NCBI RefSeq assembly: GCF_004359985.1
Contig: NZ_SMRO01000001.1
Span: 1,426,001-1,490,000, forward strand
DNA length: 64,000 nucleotides
DNA from: Paraburkholderia flava
Lineage (GTDB): Bacteria > Pseudomonadota > Gammaproteobacteria > Burkholderiales > Burkholderiaceae
Direction: 5' to 3'
The notes beneath the pieces are model-generated. The model saw nothing but the letters and a program-made list of their open reading frames with translations. It was not told the origin of the DNA and ran no database searches. This document shows positions 9,554 through 16,852 of this stretch, one piece after another. How positions within the stretch are numbered: the first letter of the stretch is position 1; the number at the start of each line of letters is the position of its first letter. The position numbers were made by a program, and so were the translations under genes.

Positions 9554-9677
9554 TACGGCGGCAGTTGTAAGCCTGCACGCGTATGACTAAAGCGCTTAAC
9601 GCAGCGCGTGCTCGATGGAAGATGCTTCGGGGTGCGGCGCTTTCAGCAGAGAAAGCTGGCTTGCGATAACTGACCGA

Positions 9678-10706
9678 TTATTTGTCGGCAATCACACGGC
9701 TCGTGGCCAGCGCCGACATGTTATCGCGCCGGTGTGCCGGAAGATCCGACGCCCCCGCGATCTGCCATGCGAACAGTCCCGGCACGTACACCAGCAGATC
9801 GCGCACGCGACGTGCGCCGGCCAGCGCGAGACACGTCGCCGGATCGAGACCGAGCACGCCGCCGATCAGCACGAAGCCGCCCTCCTGCACGCCGAGCCCG
9901 CCGGGTACGAAGAACGCTGCGCTGCTCACGGCCTGAATCAATACTTCGAGTACGAACGCGTCGAGAAAACTCGCCTGCGCGCCGAGAAAATACAGCGCGA
10001 CCCAGAGTTCGAGCGCCGTTACCGCGTGCTTCACCGGCTGCCAGAACAGCAGATAACGCAACACGACAGCGCGCCGCCGCCAGATCGACAGAATGGTCTG
10101 ATCGATGCGTGCCGACTGCCCGACAAGCGCCGCGAGCTTGCCGCCCGCAATCCGGTTCAGCACGTGCGTGATGCGCTCAAATGGACTCGCGTGCTGGACG
10201 AATGCGAACAGCAGCAGCAGCGGTGCGAGCACGACGACGCCCCAGGCAAGATCGCCGGCGAGACGCAGCGTGTCCGATTGCGTGGTCATCGACAGAAAGC
10301 CGATGCCGGCCATCGTGAACAGCAGCTGCGCAATCACGTTCAACTGCATATCGACGACGATACCCGCCGCCGCCATCGAAGGCCGCACACCCCAGCGCTG
10401 CAGCAGCCGGAACGACACGACCTCGCCGCCGACGCGCGCAACCGGCAACATCCCGTTGACCGATTCGCGAATCCACACGACGCATAGCATCGCAAGCACC
10501 GTGGGGCGACGAGGACCGCGCATCAGCGAACGCCAGTCGAATGCGCTCGCGATCATCGGCAGTACGTGTACCGCTGCGGCTAACGCAAGCCCGGCACCCG
10601 CCGTGCGCATCAGGCCGAGCACCGTGCGCGGATCGTCGCGCCACACGAGCCAGAATGCCAGCAGCAAACCGGCGAATGCGGCGATACGGCCGGAGTGGCG
10701 AATCAT
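9678..10706 (-). CDS. hpnL: Integral membrane protein HpnL (lysylphosphatidylglycerol-synthase-type membrane domain)
   Basis: A 342-residue polytopic inner-membrane protein with about eight hydrophobic segments. The conserved blocks are NGMLPVARVGGEVVSFRLL and FVPGGLGVQEGGFVLIGG, characteristic of the UPF0104/AglD-like membrane family to which hopanoid HpnL belongs. Its exact role is not established; the family is thought to work in lipid translocation or flipping. It starts 46 bp after hpnJ stops and is presumably co-transcribed with it. Confidence 0.8.
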   Translation of the reverse strand: MIRHSGRIAAFAGLLLAFWLVWRDDPRTVLGLMRTAGAGLALAAAVHVLPMIASAFDWRSLMRGPRRPTVLAMLCVVWIRESVNGMLPVARVGGEVVSFRLLQRWGVRPSMAAAGIVVDMQLNVIAQLLFTMAGIGFLSMTTQSDTLRLAGDLAWGVVVLAPLLLLFAFVQHASPFERITHVLNRIAGGKLAALVGQSARIDQTILSIWRRRAVVLRYLLFWQPVKHAVTALELWVALYFLGAQASFLDAFVLEVLIQAVSSAAFFVPGGLGVQEGGFVLIGGVLGLDPATCLALAGARRVRDLLVYVPGLFAWQIAGASDLPAHRRDNMSALATSRVIADK

Positions 10707-10752
10707 GCTTGTGCCCCGGCCACCTCGCCTGCCTCGCCCGCCGACCTCACGC

Positions 10753-12174
10753 TTATGCCTCGTGTGCGCGCAGGAAACGGAAGAACTCCACGCCTTCGCG
10801 CAGACGCCGCTGCATCATTTCCCAGCTCGTCAGCATCTCGCGCACGATTTCCCAGATCTTCGATGGGCGGAAGTAAAACTGCTTATAAAAGCGTTCTAGC
10901 TGGTGGTAAATCTCGTCGCGAGACAGATGCGGATAGCCGATCGCGGCCAGCTGCACGCCCTCACGGCTCACAAGGTTTATCACCTTGTTCTCCTCAAGCC
11001 ACCCGTTCTCCACGGCCTGTCGATACAGCGTCGTGCCCGGGTACGGCGCCGCAAGCGACACCTGGATCGTGTGCGGATTGATTTCCTTCGCGTACGTGAT
11101 GGTCTTTGCGATCGTTTCCTGCGTCTCGCCGGGCAGGCCCAGAATGAACGTGCCGTGAATCTTGATGCCCAGCTTGCGGCAGTCTTCGCTGAAACGCCGC
11201 GCGATATCCGTGCGCAGTCCCTTCTTGATGTTCAGCAGGATCTGGTCGTCGCCCGATTCGTAACCGACCAGCAGCAGACGCAGGCCGTTCTCCTTCATGA
11301 TCTTCAGCGTCGCGTACGGCACGTTTGCCTTCGCGTTGCACGACCACGTCACACCCAGCTTGCCCAGACCACGTGCGATCTCTTCGACGCGCGGCTTGAA
11401 GTCGGTGAACGTGTCGTCGTCGAACATGATCTCCTTGACCTCGGGCATGTTGTCGCGGATCCACTTCACTTCTTCCAGCACGTTCTCGACCGAGCGCGTG
11501 CGGTAACGGTGCCCGCCTACCGTCTGCGGCCACAGACAGAACGTGCACTTCGAGCGGCAGCCACGGCCCGTATAGATCGATACATACGGGTGTTTCAGAT
11601 AGCCGATGAAGTAGTTGTCGATTTTCAGGTCGCGTTTGTAGACCGGCGCGACGAACGGCAGCTCGTCCATGTTCTCGAGGATCGGACGCGGCGCGTTGTG
11701 TTCGATCGACCCGTCGGCGGCTCGCCAGCTTAAGCCCAGGATGCCCGCGAGCGGTTTGCCTTCGGCCACTTCCTGACACGTGAAATCGAATTCCTCGCGA
11801 CAGACGAAATCGATTGCATCGCTTGCCGTCAGCGAGTTGTGCGGATCGACCGCGACCTTTGCGCCGACCATGCCGATCAGCACGCCGGGGCGGCGCTTTT
11901 TCAGGTCTTCGGCAAAGAGTGCATCGGTGGGGAACGACGGCGTGCTGGTGTGAATGACGACCAGATCGTATTGCTGTGCGATGTCGAGTGTCGCGTCGAC
12001 CGACAGACCGTCGGCGGGCGCATCGAGCACGCGACTGTCCGGGACGAGCGCCGCAGGCTGCGCGAGCCACGTCGGGTACCAGAACGAGCGGACCTCGCGT
12101 TTAGCCTGATAGCGCGAACCCGCGCCGCCGTCGAAACCGTCATACGACGGAGCCTGCAAAAACAGCGTTTTCAT
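10753..12174 (-). CDS. hpnJ: Hopanoid radical SAM protein HpnJ
   Basis: A 473-residue B12-binding-type radical SAM enzyme. The N-terminus MKTLFLQAPSYDGFDGG is typical of HpnJ, and a cobalamin-like Rossmann region precedes the 4Fe-4S motif GCRSKCTFC (CxxxCxxC, about residues 205-212). HpnJ is needed for ring contraction of the sugar on C35 hopanoids to give the cyclitol ether. ATG 12174 has AGGAG six bases upstream, which fixes the start over a longer frame. It heads the hpnJ-hpnL unit, and a PmrA-like box (12279-12295) lies 105 bp upstream. Confidence 0.92.
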   Translation of the reverse strand: MKTLFLQAPSYDGFDGGAGSRYQAKREVRSFWYPTWLAQPAALVPDSRVLDAPADGLSVDATLDIAQQYDLVVIHTSTPSFPTDALFAEDLKKRRPGVLIGMVGAKVAVDPHNSLTASDAIDFVCREEFDFTCQEVAEGKPLAGILGLSWRAADGSIEHNAPRPILENMDELPFVAPVYKRDLKIDNYFIGYLKHPYVSIYTGRGCRSKCTFCLWPQTVGGHRYRTRSVENVLEEVKWIRDNMPEVKEIMFDDDTFTDFKPRVEEIARGLGKLGVTWSCNAKANVPYATLKIMKENGLRLLLVGYESGDDQILLNIKKGLRTDIARRFSEDCRKLGIKIHGTFILGLPGETQETIAKTITYAKEINPHTIQVSLAAPYPGTTLYRQAVENGWLEENKVINLVSREGVQLAAIGYPHLSRDEIYHQLERFYKQFYFRPSKIWEIVREMLTSWEMMQRRLREGVEFFRFLRAHEA

Positions 12175-12278
12175 GGATGCTCCTGCGCACTTCCGCACGC
12201 GTGTTCTGCGCAATCCGTGCGCGGCCGGTATGGCTCGCGCGCTGGCTGCGGACAATCTCGCGATCGTACGAAGTCAAG

Positions 12279-12295
12279 CTGAAGGAAACCTTAAG
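12279..12295 (-). promoter_or_regulatory. PmrA/QseB-like tandem box upstream of hpnJ
   Basis: On the plus strand the site reads CTGAAG, five bases, CTTAAG, giving an 11-bp-spaced direct repeat about 105 bp upstream of the hpnJ ATG. It has the same orientation relative to its gene as the box upstream of the response regulator at 1196-1212. Confidence 0.45.
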
Positions 12296-12397
12296 GGCAA
12301 GCTCGCCCCGCTTGTCGCCCTATTTGTCGCCCCATTTGTCCGGTGACAATACGGCGTTGTTATTACGGCAGGATTACGGGTTTCAGGTGCAGGCGAA

Positions 12398-12790
12398 TCA
12401 GTCGAGCGGCGGCACGATGCCTTCGTTCAGCGTCTTGAGCAGACGGGCGCGGCGGCGTTCGAGGTCGGCGATCTGGCGTTCGATCGATGCGAGCCGCTTG
12501 CGCTGGACGTCGGAGGTTTGGCTGCACGCATTCGCGCCTTCGATCATCCGCATGCAGTCGGGAAACGCGCGGATGTCGGCGACGCTGAAACCTGTTGCGA
12601 TCATCCGCTGGATCTGCCTGACCTGCGTGACGGCCGCGCGTGGAAACACGCGGTAGCCGTTGCTCGCGCGAACCGATGTAAGCAGGCCGTGTTCGTCGTA
12701 GTGACGGATCGAGCGGACGCTTGCGCCGGTTTCGCTGGCGAGCGCACCAATGGTGAGCGGCGGCGAATTATCTGCGGAGGCCTGTTTCAT
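12398..12790 (-). CDS. MerR-family transcriptional regulator
   Basis: A 130-residue regulator. The winged HTH at residues 11-50 contains TIGALASETGASVRSIRHYD and GLL...NGYRVF. A dimerisation coiled coil (QRKRLASIERQIADLERR) follows, and a short C-terminus. It has one Cys in DCMRM and one in ANACSQ but no clear metal-binding signature, so an organic or redox inducer is more likely than a heavy metal. It is divergent from an alpha/beta-hydrolase gene, with a MerR-type overspaced promoter between them. Confidence 0.92.
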   Translation of the reverse strand: MKQASADNSPPLTIGALASETGASVRSIRHYDEHGLLTSVRASNGYRVFPRAAVTQVRQIQRMIATGFSVADIRAFPDCMRMIEGANACSQTSDVQRKRLASIERQIADLERRRARLLKTLNEGIVPPLD

Positions 12791-12830
12791 GGTGGAAAAA
12801 GCATAGCAGTATTTTTTTGTCTGTTTCCGC

Positions 12831-12861
12831 TTGACCCTTACATCAGTGTGACGGTTGAGAC
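12831..12861 (+). promoter_or_regulatory. MerR-type promoter/operator with 19-bp spacer
   Basis: A -35 element TTGACC (12831-12836) and a weak -10 TGAGAC (12856-12861) are 19 bp apart, the overlong spacing that MerR proteins untwist. Between them is a dyad: ACCCTTACA (12834-12842) and TGTGACGGT (12847-12855), matching in 7 of 9 positions around a 4-bp centre. It drives the hydrolase gene at 12892 and is divergent from the MerR gene. Confidence 0.65.
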
Positions 12862-12891
12862 TGGGGCATTCTGATCACCATGGAGTGCTTC

Positions 12892-13824
12892 ATGTCTCTT
12901 CTTCGTATGCTTTGTATGCTGCGTATATTTCGTCACGCGTTTTTCGCATTAGCCGCGTTTAGCGCGCTGTTTGCGGTATCGCGGCCGGCGCTCGCGGATG
13001 GCCGAACCTACACGGTCACTGCACCCGACGGCGTCGTGCTCGCCGTTCAGGAAACCGGCAATCCCGATGGCCCGCCGATCGTCTTCATCCACGGATTGCT
13101 CGGCAGTCATCTGAACTGGGACGCGCAGTTGAAAGATCCGCAGCTGCAACGCTATCGGCTCATCACGTACGACATGCGCGGTCACGGTCTTTCCAGCAAG
13201 CCGACCGATGCCGATGCGTATCGTGATGGACGTCGCTGGGCGGATGATCTTGCTGCGGTCATTGCGTCATCGCATGCTCGCAAGCCGGTTCTTGTCGGAT
13301 GGTCGCTGGGCGGTGCCGTGATATCGAACTATCTCGCCGCGTATGGGGACGAGCACATCGCGGGCGCCGTGTATGTCGACGGTGTCATCGAGTTGAAGGC
13401 GGATCAGATCGTCGCGCATCCGGATGTGTACCGCGACATGACCTCGACGGACCTGAAGACACATCTCGACGGCGAGCGGGCGTTCGTCGCGCTGTGTTTT
13501 CATCGCCAGCCCGACGCCGCTACGTTCGAGCGGCTGCTCGCAAATGCGGCGATCGCGTCATGGGATATGCAGCGTAGCGTGCAGTCGATGACGGTTGCGG
13601 CGGCCGAAGGTTTAAGCAACGCGCGCGTACCTGTGTTGCTGATCTACGGCGCGCAGGACGCGCTGGTTCAAGCAAAGCCCGCGATCGCTCGCGCAACGCA
13701 GTTGAATCCGCGGATTCGGAGCACGCTGTATGCGGACTCGGGGCATGCGCCGTTTATCGAGGAGCCGGCGCGGTTTGATCGAGATCTGGTGGGGTTTGTG
13801 GAGGGGGTTGCGGCTCGCAAGTGA
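12892..13824 (+). CDS. Exported alpha/beta hydrolase
   Basis: A 310-residue alpha/beta-hydrolase with an N-terminal signal peptide (hydrophobic core about residues 10-28, probable cleavage after RPALA). The oxyanion region is FIHGLLGS, the nucleophile elbow VGWSLGGA, the acid IYGAQDAL and the catalytic His DSGHAPFIEE. ATG 12892 is chosen because GGAG at 12882-12885 is correctly spaced for it; an ATG at 12880 overlaps that site. The enzyme is likely periplasmic and hydrolyses a small ester or similar compound. The overspaced promoter upstream suggests induction by the divergent MerR regulator. Confidence 0.88.
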   Translation: MSLLRMLCMLRIFRHAFFALAAFSALFAVSRPALADGRTYTVTAPDGVVLAVQETGNPDGPPIVFIHGLLGSHLNWDAQLKDPQLQRYRLITYDMRGHGLSSKPTDADAYRDGRRWADDLAAVIASSHARKPVLVGWSLGGAVISNYLAAYGDEHIAGAVYVDGVIELKADQIVAHPDVYRDMTSTDLKTHLDGERAFVALCFHRQPDAATFERLLANAAIASWDMQRSVQSMTVAAAEGLSNARVPVLLIYGAQDALVQAKPAIARATQLNPRIRSTLYADSGHAPFIEEPARFDRDLVGFVEGVAARK

Positions 13825-13861
13825 CGGATGAAGTGGGTAACCATTCGCGCGATTCCGTGAA

Positions 13862-13892
13862 GCGGCTGCCCTTATAAAGCAAGAGCAGCCGC
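13862..13892. terminator. Hairpin between convergent genes (possible bidirectional terminator)
   Basis: GCGGCTGC (13862-13869) and GCAGCCGC (13885-13892) form a perfect 8-bp stem, extended inward by CTT/AAG after one mismatch. It lies in the 86-bp gap between the convergent hydrolase and CBM-protein genes. No U-tract follows on either side, so the terminator role is inferred from position. Confidence 0.4.
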
Positions 13893-13910
13893 AGCATCAC
13901 TCAACGCTCA

Positions 13911-16286
13911 TCAATGCTTCACCACCGGCGTCGGCTTCGCGTAATAACCAATCAACTTGTTGGCCAGCCAGCCGTGATCGTCCGTGTTGCTGAAATTCTT
14001 GATCACGTTGGTTGTGTTGCCGCCGCCCCAGAGGACCGCGAACACGTTGTTGTTAGCCGCGAGGGTCCGCTTGCCGTTGTCGCTGCTCCAGTTGTAGTTG
14101 TTCGCCTTGTTGGCGTACTCGAGCAGGTACTGCTGATAGCTCGAATTCGCCGTCAGACAGTTGTACGCGTTCGCTCCGCACGCCGGCGCGTAGTTTCCGA
14201 CCGACGTATTCGTGTTCGAACTGCTCGCCGGCCCCTTGATCATGTTGCCGAGATTCGATGTGAGATTGCTGTCTCCAAAAAAGTAGACCGGGGCCGTGCT
14301 GAACACATACGAGCCCGCCGTGCCCTGGAACAGTTCCGGATTCGTTTCGGCCGTATTCGGAATGTGCGATCCGGGGATCTGCCACAGCATGATCGGGATG
14401 TTGCGATTCGCCTGACTAAGCTGCCCTACCGCACTGAGATAGTTATCCCACGAGCGTGCGTTGTAGAGCGTGGCCGCGCCGGGCGACGCGCTGTCGTCCA
14501 TTTCATAACGATCGAACAGGAAGAAGTCAGGGCCGACCGCATTCGATGTATCGATTGCAGCCGGCGCGTTGGTATTCAGCCAGCTCGACACAGGCGTCGA
14601 AAACGCCGTCGCAATCTGTGCGCTGCTCAGACTCTGATGCAGCCAGAAGCCCGAACCCACTGCCCACATGTTGTCCTGCCAGCCGAACGTCACGGTGCCC
14701 TTTGGAGCAAGCGTGCGGATCAACCAGTTGTTGGCCTGCACCCAGCCCGCGAATCCGGCCGGAAACGTCGGTGTCGGGTACGTGCTGGTGTTGTAGACGG
14801 GGTTGGTCACGCACGCGTTGAACCACGTGCCCACCTGACTGTACGTGCCGGCCGACGTCGTATTGTTGACGCTCGTGTTCCAGAACGAATCGCTCTGTGA
14901 ATCGAGACTCCATTCCGGATAACCATCGGCGAGCAGGCTGCGCAGGATCTGCACCGGCGTACCCGTATAGGTCTTCCCCAGATAAGGTGCGGAACCCAGG
15001 CCATTCGGGTTCGACGTGTTTGTGTAGCTGCGCGACGTCGTCATCAGACACATCGCCTGCGCGACGGCCTTGTTGACCGCGCCCGCAGGCAACGCCGAAT
15101 TCACATTGCCGACGTAGCCGTTCTGCTGGATTGCGCCGAGCAGGTCCGGATTCATCAGCAGCGAACCGTAGTAGTTTTGCCCTTGATACGACACGGGGAA
15201 GCTGCCGAGCATCGCTGCATCGGCGGCCAGGCTCGCGAAGTGACGTCCCATCAGATACGTCGCGGCCGGATTGCCCGAACTCAGGCCCGCTGCACCGTTC
15301 GTGAAGTCGTCGAAGTTCGCGCCGCCGCTCATCTGCGCGGTGTACTCGACGATCGCGACTCGCGTCGGATGCTGGTTGATCGGAGCGAGCGCGTTGAAGT
15401 CGTTGGTCATCCGCCACGCGTTGGTCGGCGGATCGATCGTGCCTGGGTCACCGTTGCCGTTTACGCCGGCATATTTGAAGACCACGTCGACGGGCTTGCC
15501 GCCGAAGTCGTCGTTGCCTCCGGTCGACGTGGCCGTCGGTGGCGTGATGTTCGGGCCGCCGATAGCCCCCATTGCGATGTACGACGGCCAGCCGGGTACG
15601 GAGCCGCCGGTCCAGTTGCCTGGGGTTGGAGTGGGTGTGGGCGTAGGCGTGGGTGTTGGCGTAGGCGTTGGCGTTGGCGTTGGCGTTGGCGTTGGCGTTG
15701 GCGTTGGCGTTGGCGTTGGCGTTGGCGTTGGCGTTGGAGTCGGCGTTGGTGTGGGAGTCGGCGTTGGTGTGGGAGTCGGCGTGGGTGTAGGCGTAGGTGT
15801 TGGAGTCGGCGTAGACACAGCACAGCTACCTACAACAGTCCACGGCTGACCGCTCCCCGACACCCCGCTATTCGACGCCGGATTCTGCCCTTGGGTCCAC
15901 CAGTTCGCGCGGTATTCGACGCCGTTGTACGACACGACGCTGCCCGCGGTATATGCCGTGCCGCTGTTCCAGCCGACAGGGCAACTCCCGGAAGAAGCCG
16001 GCGGCGTTGGAGTCGACGTCGGCGGTGGGGTTGTCGATGTGCCTCCTACGGGCGCCCACAGACTCGCCGTCGTCGGATTCCAGCCGGAGCTGGAATAGTC
16101 CTGCTGATTCACGATCGCCCGATAGTTCTGGCCGTTGTACGTGACGATCGCCCCTGCGACGTAATAAGTATCCGGTGCCCACGCAGGATAGGCCTGTGCG
16201 TTCCTGTACGACGCACCGACCAGCACCAGGACCGCCGCCGCGAACAGCGTCGGCTTCAACGCTTTCTCCAATTTCCTCGTTTTCAT
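13911..16286 (-). CDS. Secreted modular carbohydrate-active protein: two CBM5/12-like modules, Pro-Thr linker, unassigned catalytic domain
   Basis: A 791-residue exported protein. The signal peptide spans about residues 1-32 (cleavage after NAQA). Two chitin-binding-type modules follow (about 33-80 and 98-150), each with the aromatic pattern of CBM5/12, such as YTAGSVVSYNGVEYRANWW. A Thr-Pro dipeptide linker of about 32 repeats (about 157-222) leads to a domain of about 560 residues. That domain looks like a TIM-barrel hydrolase, with blocks FGWQDNMWAVG, FFLFDRYEMDD and IMLWQIPGSHIPN, where the Asp/Glu residues are candidate catalytic acids. I cannot assign it to a named glycoside-hydrolase family. 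Polysaccharide or chitin binding is inferred from the CBMs; activity is unknown. Confidence 0.75.
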   Translation of the reverse strand: MKTRKLEKALKPTLFAAAVLVLVGASYRNAQAYPAWAPDTYYVAGAIVTYNGQNYRAIVNQQDYSSSGWNPTTASLWAPVGGTSTTPPPTSTPTPPASSGSCPVGWNSGTAYTAGSVVSYNGVEYRANWWTQGQNPASNSGVSGSGQPWTVVGSCAVSTPTPTPTPTPTPTPTPTPTPTPTPTPTPTPTPTPTPTPTPTPTPTPTPTPTPTPTPTPTPTPTPGNWTGGSVPGWPSYIAMGAIGGPNITPPTATSTGGNDDFGGKPVDVVFKYAGVNGNGDPGTIDPPTNAWRMTNDFNALAPINQHPTRVAIVEYTAQMSGGANFDDFTNGAAGLSSGNPAATYLMGRHFASLAADAAMLGSFPVSYQGQNYYGSLLMNPDLLGAIQQNGYVGNVNSALPAGAVNKAVAQAMCLMTTSRSYTNTSNPNGLGSAPYLGKTYTGTPVQILRSLLADGYPEWSLDSQSDSFWNTSVNNTTSAGTYSQVGTWFNACVTNPVYNTSTYPTPTFPAGFAGWVQANNWLIRTLAPKGTVTFGWQDNMWAVGSGFWLHQSLSSAQIATAFSTPVSSWLNTNAPAAIDTSNAVGPDFFLFDRYEMDDSASPGAATLYNARSWDNYLSAVGQLSQANRNIPIMLWQIPGSHIPNTAETNPELFQGTAGSYVFSTAPVYFFGDSNLTSNLGNMIKGPASSSNTNTSVGNYAPACGANAYNCLTANSSYQQYLLEYANKANNYNWSSDNGKRTLAANNNVFAVLWGGGNTTNVIKNFSNTDDHGWLANKLIGYYAKPTPVVKH
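15620..15815 (-). repeat. Hexanucleotide microsatellite encoding the Pro-Thr linker
   Basis: A run of six-base units, on the plus strand GTTGGC and near variants, about 32 in all. Eleven consecutive GTTGGC units at 15667-15732 are identical. On the coding strand each unit gives one Thr-Pro dipeptide. Because the unit is six bases, slippage would change linker length without breaking the frame. Confidence 0.9.
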
Positions 16287-16852
16287 GTATTGACCTTTTG
16301 AATGTCACTCACCCGAATTAACGACGCATTTCCGTAGTGGCGATCAGCCATCCCGGAAGAGTTGTTGTAGATATCGAAAAGGAAAACCAAACGTTTGCGC
16401 GACAGCGCGGCCAACTGAACGCGGTGGCATGTCGATGTCATGCGCGATGGCTTCTTCGAGCAGTGCTCAGGTGAGATCGGGCAGGCTTTGGTGAAGGCAT
16501 CCAGCGGTTCAATACGGAGGATCGTAGCGATGATGTGTGACGCATTTGAAGCCGGAGCATGGCATTCATTCGCGATTCGATGCTTCGAGGTGGCAGCCGG
16601 TTTTATTCCGCGACTTGTGCATCGAAGTCGCACGCTATTCGGAGGGCGAGCGTAACAGACAGATGCATACGGATTGGATTGCAACTCAAATACTGGCAAT
16701 ACCGGATTTCGTAATATTTATAGGCGACGCGGTATCTTTTTGCAAAAGCAGTATTCGTGGGATGCTAAAGGAATGCGTATCGAAGATGGAATAGCCTGTC
16801 GCCAGGTACGTCACCGAAGATGACATACCTGGACAACAATCCCGATATCAGG
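16287..16852. other. 566-bp non-coding, comparatively AT-rich interval
   Basis: This lies between the start of the CBM-protein gene and the stop of the pnkp gene. Short open frames exist on both strands but none has a plausible composition or ribosome site. It presumably holds the promoter and 5' leader of the CBM-protein gene. I see no convincing operator, hairpin or RNA gene. Confidence 0.5.

Noticed and set aside
15667..15732. Regular short repeat considered as a CRISPR array
   Set aside because: Perfect hexanucleotide units without spacers, in frame within a coding sequence; a microsatellite.
15177..16301. Long plus-strand frame with Gly-Val and Arg-Trp repeats opposite the CBM protein
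   Set aside because: It is the antisense reading of the Pro-Thr linker microsatellite and its surroundings; no ribosome site, and composition reflects the repeat only.
16283..16699. 138-codon minus-strand frame upstream of the CBM protein
   Set aside because: No recognisable motif, poor composition and no ribosome site; overlaps the probable promoter and leader of the CBM gene.
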